64,000 nucleotides of DNA, from assembly GCF_003344045.1 (NCBI RefSeq), contig NZ_QFWX01000001.1:186001-250000 (forward strand), given 5' to 3'. Below the pieces are notes generated by a model that did not search any database, was not told the DNA's origin, and saw nothing but the letters and a program-made list of their open reading frames with translations. The position numbers were made by a program, and so were the translations under genes. Shown in pieces: positions 58,322 through 64,000 of this stretch (the stretch's first letter is position 1; each line of letters begins with the position of its first letter). The DNA is from Marinobacter vulgaris. Lineage in GTDB: Bacteria > Pseudomonadota > Gammaproteobacteria > Pseudomonadales > Oleiphilaceae.

Positions 58322-58522
58322 ATGCAGGTTCAGGTAAATGGTAACCCCATGGAGCTTTCCGACGAGGCTACCGTGGCAGCGCTGATTGAGCAATTGTCAC
58401 TGACCGGCAAGCGTCTGGCGGTGGAAGTGAACGAAGATATTGTTCCGCGAAGCCAGCACACCGAGTTCACCCTTAGCGACGGCGACAGGGTAGAGGTCGT
58501 TCACGCCATTGGCGGCGGCTGA
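58322..58522 (+). CDS. thiS: Sulfur carrier protein ThiS
   Basis: ThiS is the ubiquitin-like sulfur carrier whose C-terminal thiocarboxylate gives sulfur to the thiazole of thiamine. The 66-residue product ends HAIGGG, keeping the diglycine tail. The start MQVQVNGNPMELSDEATVA is typical. It is 25 bp after DUF423 and 51 bp before thiG, its partner. No TPP riboswitch was recognised ahead of the pair. Confidence 0.95.
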   Translation: MQVQVNGNPMELSDEATVAALIEQLSLTGKRLAVEVNEDIVPRSQHTEFTLSDGDRVEVVHAIGGG

Positions 58523-58573
58523 GGCTGGCTGTTTATTTATCCCCGATTTCAATGACAGGTTCAGGTGTTCAGC

Positions 58574-59383
58574 ATGAGTGAGAGTTCCCAAATACAGCTT
58601 CCCGAAGACAAGCCACTGGAAATTGCCGGCAGGGTCTATCAGTCCCGTCTGCTGGTTGGCACCGGCAAGTATCATGACATGATGGAAACCGGCCACGCCA
58701 TTGAAGCCAGCGGCGCCGAAATCGTTACCTTTGCCGTTCGTCGCACGAACCTTGGCCAGAACCCGGATGAGCCCAGCCTGCTGGATGTAGTCTCTCCCGA
58801 CCGCTACACCATGCTGCCAAATACCGCCGGGTGTTACACCGCGAAGGACGCTGTGCGCACCTGCAAGCTGGCCCGGGAGCTGTTGGATGGCCACGACCTG
58901 GTCAAACTGGAAGTGCTGGGTGAGGAAAAGACGCTGTACCCGAACATGACCGAAACCCTGGTGGCTGCGGAAGAGCTGATTCGGGACGGCTTCAAGGTCA
59001 TGGTGTATTGCTCTGACGATCCTTTGCTGGCCAAGCGCCTGGAAGAAATGGGATGTATCGCCATAATGCCCCTGGGCGCGCCCATTGGCTCCGGCCTGGG
59101 CATCCAGAACCGTTACAACATCCGCCTGATCGCGGAAAACGCTAATGTGCCGGTACTGGTGGATGCCGGTGTGGGAACAGCATCTGATGCGACCCTGGCA
59201 ATGGAACTGGGTTGTGACGGCGTACTGATGAACACGGCTATCGCCCTGGCTCAGGACCCCATCCGCATGGCCAAGGCCATGCGCCTGGCGATTGAATCCG
59301 GCCGTGATGCCTATCTGGCTGGCCGTATGCCGAAGAAGCTTTACGCCAGTGCGTCATCTCCGATTGATGGCACCTTCTTCTGA
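58574..59383 (+). CDS. thiG: Thiazole synthase ThiG
   Basis: ThiG condenses deoxyxylulose phosphate, an imine from glycine or tyrosine and ThiS-bound sulfur to form the thiazole phosphate. The 269-residue TIM barrel shows [39 protein letters not shown] (catalytic Lys) and [17 protein letters not shown] 58574 is preferred to the GTG at 58565. No other thi gene is in the window. A repeat element lies 29 bp past its stop. Confidence 0.97.
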   Translation: MSESSQIQLPEDKPLEIAGRVYQSRLLVGTGKYHDMMETGHAIEASGAEIVTFAVRRTNLGQNPDEPSLLDVVSPDRYTMLPNTAGCYTAKDAVRTCKLARELLDGHDLVKLEVLGEEKTLYPNMTETLVAAEELIRDGFKVMVYCSDDPLLAKRLEEMGCIAIMPLGAPIGSGLGIQNRYNIRLIAENANVPVLVDAGVGTASDATLAMELGCDGVLMNTAIALAQDPIRMAKAMRLAIESGRDAYLAGRMPKKLYASASSPIDGTFF

Positions 59384-59412
59384 TCTGGGTCACAATCACA
59401 AGACTCGACACG

Positions 59413-59520
59413 GAGACAGGCGGGCAGGTCCAGTCGGGACCGTAAAAAACAGGGATGTTTTTTACGAGCCTACAGGGACGTATTCACGGCGTGTCCCGAC
59501 TGGACCTGCCCGCCTGTCTC
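59413..59520 (+). repeat. Hairpin repeat element, copy 4 (thiG-slmA gap)
   Basis: Arms of 28 bp (59413-59440 and 59493-59520) are perfectly complementary. The 52-nt core starts with a 10-bp hairpin (59441-59466, CGTAAAAAAC / GTTTTTTACG) whose loop is AGGGAT, then continues CGAGCCTACAGGGACGTATT and ends GGCGT. It lies between thiG and slmA in the direction of transcription, so an mRNA across it would carry both AnGGA motifs. It may also act as a terminator for thiG. Confidence 0.9.
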
Positions 59521-59575
59521 TGTACTCCCAGATCCGTATTCCCCAAAAAGTTAAACAGAGTGCTGCAGTCCTGTT

Positions 59576-60190
59576 ATGACAGAACAAAAACCAAGTCGTC
59601 GAGAAGCGATTCTCCATGCCCTTGTTGAACTCCTGGAGAAAGATCCGGGGGCCCGCATTACTACCGCCGGCCTTGCGAAATCCGTGGGAGTTACCGAGGC
59701 GGCCCTGTACCGGCATTTCCCCAGCAAGCGAAAGATGTTCGAGGCCCTGATCGAGTTTGCCGAAGAGGCGGTATTTTCCCGTTGCCAGGTAATCCTGCAG
59801 GAACAGGAAGATGTAACAGTTCGCCTACAGCAACTGGTCCATCTGGTGCTGGTGTTTGCCGAGCGTAACCCGGGCCTTTGCACGATTTTGACCGGCGACG
59901 CCCTGATGGGTGAAAACGACGCCCTCCGCAGGCGCGCTTCGCAGTTTTTCGAACGCCTGGAAACCCAGGTGCGTCAGGCACTCAAGGAAGGCGAGATTCG
60001 CCAGGGTTTGCGCCCACGGACCAGTTCGGCCCGCGGTGCGGACTTTGTGCTGGTGTTTATCGAGGGCAGGGTGCAGAGGTTTATCCGGTCTTCGTTTTCC
60101 CGTCTGCCCTCCAGTGATTTCGAAGAAGCCTGGGCGCTGGTGTCCGAGGCAGTCTGGAGTCACTCATTGCAAGCCGACAAACCAATCTGA
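59576..60190 (+). CDS. slmA: Nucleoid occlusion factor SlmA
   Basis: SlmA is a TetR-family DNA-binding protein that blocks FtsZ ring assembly over the nucleoid. The 204 residues resemble E. coli SlmA as I recall it: RREAILHALVELLE, ITTAGLAKSVGVTEAALYRHFPSK (HTH), FAERNPGLCTILTGDALM and the FVLVFIEGRVQRFIRS tail. In Pseudomonas slmA follows argB; here it lies after thiG and copy 4 of the repeat. The SD is weak. A specific transcriptional TetR is a less likely alternative. Confidence 0.9.
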   Translation: MTEQKPSRREAILHALVELLEKDPGARITTAGLAKSVGVTEAALYRHFPSKRKMFEALIEFAEEAVFSRCQVILQEQEDVTVRLQQLVHLVLVFAERNPGLCTILTGDALMGENDALRRRASQFFERLETQVRQALKEGEIRQGLRPRTSSARGADFVLVFIEGRVQRFIRSSFSRLPSSDFEEAWALVSEAVWSHSLQADKPI

Positions 60191-60209
60191 ACAGTGGCAC
60201 AAGTGTGAA

Positions 60210-61034
60210 TCACTCGTATCCGGATGCCCTGCGCAGAATCTTCCGCACCGGTTCCCAGACCGCCGGTGCCGATATCAGTATATCCCTCCCCCACAGGTCC
60301 GCCGGATAACCGTCCGGTACCTCACTGAAATGCCCGGCCGTCGCACCCGCTTCCAGGGCGATCAGCCTCGCAGCGGCAAAATCCCAGGGGCTGACGTTTT
60401 CGTAGTAGATGTCCAGTCTGCCACAGGCCACCCAGCAGATATCCAGTGCGGCGGAACCGATACGGCGCAGGTCGCGGCACTGGTGAATCATGGCGTCCAG
60501 GCGGCGGAGCAGCGGTTCCAGGCTGTCCTTGGTGTAGGGGAAGCCGGTAGCGAAGAGGGAGTCCCGGGGCACGGTGGCAGCGCTGTGTTCTATGGGGTTG
60601 CCGTTAAGGGTGGCGCCACTGCCGCGAACGGCGCGGAAGGTTTCTCCAGAAAAAGGCGCATGCACGATGCCTACCTGAACTTTTCCTTGCTCCGCATAGG
60701 CAATGGAAACCGCCACCTGGGGATGACCATAGGCGTAGTTCACGGTGCCGTCGATGGGGTCGATAATCCAAAGCGGGGTATCCAGTTCTTCTGCCTGGCT
60801 CAGGTCGGGCATGGTTTCTTCAGAGAGGATACGGTGGTCCGGGAAACGCTCACGGATGGCGCCGGTGATCATCTCGTCTGCTATGACATCGGCATGGGTA
60901 ACCAGTTCTGTCTGCTGCTTGTAGTCCGTGCGCAGGGTATTTTCGTCACGTTCCCGCCGCACCAGTTCGCCGGCCTCAAGGGCCAGCTCTGCGGCAAAAT
61001 CAGCAATGGTTGCAATAGCTTTCGGCTCAGACAA
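60210..61034 (-). CDS. Inositol monophosphatase family protein
   Basis: This 274-residue Mg-dependent phosphatase is of the IMPase superfamily. The metal motif IDPIDGTVNY has its DPIDGT at residues 92-97, SEET lies upstream, and the C-terminal PWDFAAARLIALEAGA matches the second signature. The substrate may be inositol phosphate or another sugar phosphate. A closer SuhB or CysQ assignment is not justified by what I see. It converges with slmA (19-bp gap). Confidence 0.9.
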   Translation of the reverse strand: MSEPKAIATIADFAAELALEAGELVRRERDENTLRTDYKQQTELVTHADVIADEMITGAIRERFPDHRILSEETMPDLSQAEELDTPLWIIDPIDGTVNYAYGHPQVAVSIAYAEQGKVQVGIVHAPFSGETFRAVRGSGATLNGNPIEHSAATVPRDSLFATGFPYTKDSLEPLLRRLDAMIHQCRDLRRIGSAALDICWVACGRLDIYYENVSPWDFAAARLIALEAGATAGHFSEVPDGYPADLWGRDILISAPAVWEPVRKILRRASGYE

Positions 61035-61084
61035 AATGGCGCCCTCCGATCAGAAAATGAGAGCGCCAGTCTAACACGATCCGG

Positions 61085-62380
61085 TTACAGGCCAGTGAGC
61101 CACTGCTCCAGTCTGTCCATGGCTTTTACCAGACGCGGGCAGGCCTGGTTGACGAAGTCGTCCTCCAGTTCCTGGTTGGCGTAGTCGTCGCCCGCCAGTT
61201 TCAGGGCCTCGGCACCATCGAAGTCGACAAACGCCAGGCGAGCCGCCAGGTGGTCCGGAACGAATCCGAAATCACTGGCCGGCAGAATGGCGACACCGGT
61301 ATCTTCAAGCAGGGACTGGCACAGGGCCTGGCTGGTTTTTATGTCCCGGCGTGCAAGAGCCTCGCGAAAACCGGAGAAATCAGGAAACAGATAGAAGGCA
61401 CCCTCGGGCTTCTGTACCACAGCCCCCATTGCCGTAAGCCTGCGATGGAGATATTCACCCACCACTTTCAACACCCGGCGCGACTGCTTCAGGTATTCGT
61501 CCAGGTCAGCGCCACCGGAAAACGCGGCAATGGCGGCATGCTGGATGGGAGCGCTGGTGGCCGTGTAGGTTTCGCTGGCGATGATCGCCATGGCGTTCTG
61601 CAGTGGCCGCAGCTCCGGCGGGAAAATAAAGGTGCCCAGGCGCCAGCCACCGGCGCCCGCCCATTTACTCAGCCCGGTGCTGATGATGGTGCCTTCGGGA
61701 TAGTAGCGGGCAATCGACTTGTGCTTGCCCTCAAAGTGCACTTCGCCGTAGATCTCATCGGATAACAGAATCAGCTTGTATTTTCGCGCCACATTGGCGA
61801 GGGCGAGCAGCTGGTCTTCGGTATAGGTGCAACCGGTGGGGTTGGACGGGTAGTTGAGAATCAGTATGCGCGGACGGGACGGGTCGTCACGGCAGATGAT
61901 GTCCAGTTCTTCCGCGGTCAGTTGCCAGTTGTTCTCGGCATGGGTAGGCAGCCAGTGAACCGAGCGGCCGATGATGCGGGCCTGGGGGGCATAGGAAACC
62001 CAGCTCGGGCGCGGAATCAGCAGGTCACCATAATAGGCCAGCTGAAGCATGAACAGCAGTTCCTTGGAACCGGGGCCGATCAATACGTCTTCCCAGGTAA
62101 AGCGCATGCGTTCACTGCGATTGATATAGCCGGCGATCGCTTCCCGCAGTGCCTTCAGCCCCTTGACCGGAAGGTAGTCTTTCTCGTGGGCGTGCTGCCG
62201 CAGGGCTTCAACGACCCTCTCCGGTACCGGGAATGGCGACTGCCCAAGCCCCAGTTTGACAATGTCACGGCCCTCGGAGCGGAGCTGGTTGCTGAGCTCA
62301 TTGATACGGAGGGTCGCTGAGGGCTGGATGCCCCGCACGTTGAGGTTGATGGCATAGCGATGGTCTGTCTGGATATCCAT
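61085..62380 (-). CDS. Pyridoxal phosphate-dependent aminotransferase, class I/II
   Basis: This is a 431-residue fold-type I aminotransferase. PLP contacts are SNPTG (residues 179-183), DEIY (208-211), Schiff-base Lys239 in STGLSKW and the substrate-carboxylate region GWRLG (Arg247). The layout matches the aspartate/aromatic-like subfamily but the amino donor and acceptor are not determined. It is 51 bp upstream of the IMPase start in the same direction, so the two may be cotranscribed. Confidence 0.93.
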   Translation of the reverse strand: MDIQTDHRYAINLNVRGIQPSATLRINELSNQLRSEGRDIVKLGLGQSPFPVPERVVEALRQHAHEKDYLPVKGLKALREAIAGYINRSERMRFTWEDVLIGPGSKELLFMLQLAYYGDLLIPRPSWVSYAPQARIIGRSVHWLPTHAENNWQLTAEELDIICRDDPSRPRILILNYPSNPTGCTYTEDQLLALANVARKYKLILLSDEIYGEVHFEGKHKSIARYYPEGTIISTGLSKWAGAGGWRLGTFIFPPELRPLQNAMAIIASETYTATSAPIQHAAIAAFSGGADLDEYLKQSRRVLKVVGEYLHRRLTAMGAVVQKPEGAFYLFPDFSGFREALARRDIKTSQALCQSLLEDTGVAILPASDFGFVPDHLAARLAFVDFDGAEALKLAGDDYANQELEDDFVNQACPRLVKAMDRLEQWLTGL

Positions 62381-62550
62381 GGTTCCGTTCTGTTGTCTGG
62401 TTGGGAGGTTTAGCAGGCAGTATAGGAAACCTGGGCGGAATCTGTGCGTGTTGTCAGATAGGTGATTGCCGCAGGGCTGGCGGCAGAATGGTCCGAATCG
62501 GAGGTGGCAACGGTCGGGAACTGTTAATCAGCCAGTGTCGGTGTGCCCGA

Positions 62551-62874
62551 CTAGAAATCCGGTCCGAAGCGATGGGGCTCCAGCTCCATCTGAACAATGC
62601 GCTGGCCGAGCATGATGATACGACCGTTGTAGCGCTCCTCTCCGGTTGACGTAAAGTCGAAAAGAAACCGGCGCCAAACGCGAACGCGGCCGTTTTCGTC
62701 TCGCTTGAACCAGAGGCCACGGAGATACACCGCCTCGTCCAGCAGCATCACATCCATTTTTTTGCAGTAGTTTCGGGCCGCCTGCAGCACAAAGTCCTTG
62801 ATGGCCTTGGCACGCCACCAATACCAGACGGCAAAGCCGGCGACAAACAGCCAGAACAGGTTTCCAAGAGTCAC
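62551..62874 (-). CDS. DUF3301 family protein
   Basis: This 107-residue protein has one N-terminal membrane segment (LGNLFWLFVAGFAVWYWW) and a basic-aromatic soluble tail (EAVYLRGLWFKRDENG, RVWRRFLFDFTSTGEERYNG). It matches the small DUF3301 family, found widely in gammaproteobacteria with no known function. It is divergent from the PAS-GGDEF gene at 63087. The 170-bp gap to the aminotransferase holds no obvious gene. Confidence 0.8.
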   Translation of the reverse strand: MTLGNLFWLFVAGFAVWYWWRAKAIKDFVLQAARNYCKKMDVMLLDEAVYLRGLWFKRDENGRVRVWRRFLFDFTSTGEERYNGRIIMLGQRIVQMELEPHRFGPDF

Positions 62875-63086
62875 AGTAACGGCAATCTTCCAGGTTAAGA
62901 GACGGAACGGCTTTCAGCCTACCTTATTGCGCCGGCGCGGGGAATCGCTGGCTGGCTTCTTGTGCTTTCGTCTTAACAGCAGGGTTTTTGCAATATACGG
63001 CTAGGTTTGCAACCGATATCCCTTATGCTGATGACTTGAACTGGTCAGACCAGATTCAGCGACTGCTGGAAAGGAGCAAGCAGTAC

Positions 63087-64000
63087 ATGCAGGCACTACA
63101 ACAAAAAGATTTCAGGGCGTTGGTAGACAACCATCCCAAGGCAATCATGCTGTCCACAACAGAGCCGAGAATTGCCTACGTTAATAAGATGTTTCGCGCA
63201 GTAACCGGGTATCAGGCAGGTGAAGTCCTCGGGAAAGCGCCCTCGTTGCTCAGCTCGGGGTTGCACTCTCGGGAGTTTTATCGGGCGATGTGGGACAGCC
63301 TCGACCGTCACGGGCACTGGGAGGGGCTGATCTGGAACCGGCGCAAAAACGGGGAGACCTATCCCCAGTGGTTAACCGTCTATCCGGTAGAGCATGATAA
63401 TCGGCGGTTCTTTGCTGGCGTTTTCATGGACGTTGGTGACGTTGCGGCTGGCGACGAACGCCTGGCCTCTCTGGCGTATTACGACCCTTTGACCGAACTG
63501 CCGAATCGATCGCTCTTCCAGGAATTCCTCAAGGCTCGCGTATCCCGGAACGCAGGGGAAAATCCTCGTTTCGCCGTGCTGTATGTGGACCTTGATTTCT
63601 TCAAGTCGGTCAATGACTTGCACGGGCACGATTGCGGTGACCGGGTTTTGCAGCAGGCAGCTCAGGGTATTCAGAATGTGCTCAGGCGGGAGGACCTGGT
63701 AGCAAGACTTTCAGGCGACGAGTTTGCCGCCATCATAGAGCTGCAAACAGATACCGATCTTGAGTGCGTTTGCGAGCGCATGACGCGGACCTTCCAGGCT
63801 CCGGTGGTGGTCGATCATCGCGAGTTTTTCCTGTCAGCCTCTGTAGGTGCTGCCATTTACCCGGAGCACGGCAAAACTGCTGTGTCACTTCTGCAAAATG
63901 CAGACCGTGCCATGTATACCGCCAAGCTGGCGGGGCGGGCCTGCTATCGGATTTATAGTGCTGTGGATACCGAGCAAGGTCGGTACAAGCAGCGTCTTTC
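63087..64000 (+). CDS. PAS-GGDEF diguanylate cyclase (3' end outside window)
   Basis: The N-terminal PAS domain (about 10-125; IAYVNKMFRAVTGY, WEGLIWNRRKNGE) leads into a GGDEF domain opening DPLTELPNR. Its active site reads SGDEF at residues 209-213, and the inhibitory I-site RRED is present with five residues between. The gene should make c-di-GMP and is feedback-controlled. A receiver or EAL domain could follow beyond the window. ATG 63087 has AAGGAG at 10 bases; the frame is open back to 62880 and a TTG at 63036 is a possible longer start. Confidence 0.92.
   Translation, partial: MQALQQKDFRALVDNHPKAIMLSTTEPRIAYVNKMFRAVTGYQAGEVLGKAPSLLSSGLHSREFYRAMWDSLDRHGHWEGLIWNRRKNGETYPQWLTVYPVEHDNRRFFAGVFMDVGDVAAGDERLASLAYYDPLTELPNRSLFQEFLKARVSRNAGENPRFAVLYVDLDFFKSVNDLHGHDCGDRVLQQAAQGIQNVLRREDLVARLSGDEFAAIIELQTDTDLECVCERMTRTFQAPVVVDHREFFLSASVGAAIYPEHGKTAVSLLQNADRAMYTAKLAGRACYRIYSAVDTEQGRYKQRL

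Noticed and set aside
59910..61184. 424-codon frame overlapping slmA, IMPase and the aminotransferase
   Set aside because: It overlaps three well-supported genes and has no family similarity.

Overview
The window looks like a chromosomal core segment of a marine gammaproteobacterium close to Marinobacter and Pseudomonas. The evidence is gene content and order: engB / cytochrome c4 / dsbA, rpmG-rpmB-radC-coaBC-dut-algC-argB, lptD-surA-pdxA-rsmA-apaH beside djlA-murU-amgK, rpe-gph-trpE, and a Vfr-type CRP. The genus is inferred from memory of these gene orders; no rRNA gene is present to confirm it. I see no tRNA, rRNA, CRISPR array, transposase or prophage gene. Almost all of the sequence is dense protein coding.

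Layout. Bases 1-5300 hold the 3' part of ppk1, a DUF945 gene, coaD, and an aldehyde dehydrogenase divergent from a TetR regulator across a perfect 16-bp palindrome. Bases 5300-9250 hold a candidate small RNA next to engB, then cytochrome c4, dsbA, an endonuclease/exonuclease/phosphatase protein and the rpmB-rpmG pair (rpmG is only 51 codons). Bases 9250-20300 carry radC, coaBC, dut, a long membrane-anchored algC, argB, a gene of unknown function, argE, argA and a lipoprotein peptidase. Bases 20400-33800 carry a 1253-residue PilZ-DUF1631-GGDEF-EAL protein with degenerate catalytic motifs, a PrkB-type kinase, pirin, speD, OsmC, vfr, modABC, a fatty acid hydroxylase-type membrane protein divergent from an AraC regulator, and a GST. 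Bases 33900-41550 carry a betaine/choline-type ABC importer (proXWV) with an extra binding lipoprotein, then an M14-type peptidase, an alpha/beta hydrolase, a GST and a DUF4202 protein. Bases 41580-47700 form the trp locus, read leftward (rpe-gph, trpE-trpG-trpD-trpC). Bases 47800-64000 carry a DUF3530 protein, djlA-murU-amgK, lptD-surA-pdxA-rsmA-apaH, DUF423, thiS-thiG, slmA, an inositol monophosphatase, an aminotransferase, DUF3301 and a 3'-truncated PAS-GGDEF gene.

The most unusual signal is a family of four intergenic elements of about 104-114 bp (42419-42522, 43700-43807, 43909-44022, 59413-59520). Each has long, nearly perfect inverted arms whose sequence differs from copy to copy, around a related 52-60 nt core. 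The core holds two AnGGA motifs resembling CsrA/RsmA binding sites, the first in a hairpin loop in two of the four copies. Three copies sit in the two junctions of trpGDC and one lies between thiG and slmA. Second is a likely Spot 42/ErsA-like small RNA at about 5349-5455, with a sigma-E/AlgU-type promoter and a strong terminator beside engB. Third is a 25-codon open frame whose stop overlaps the trpE start and whose own start lies in a hairpin.
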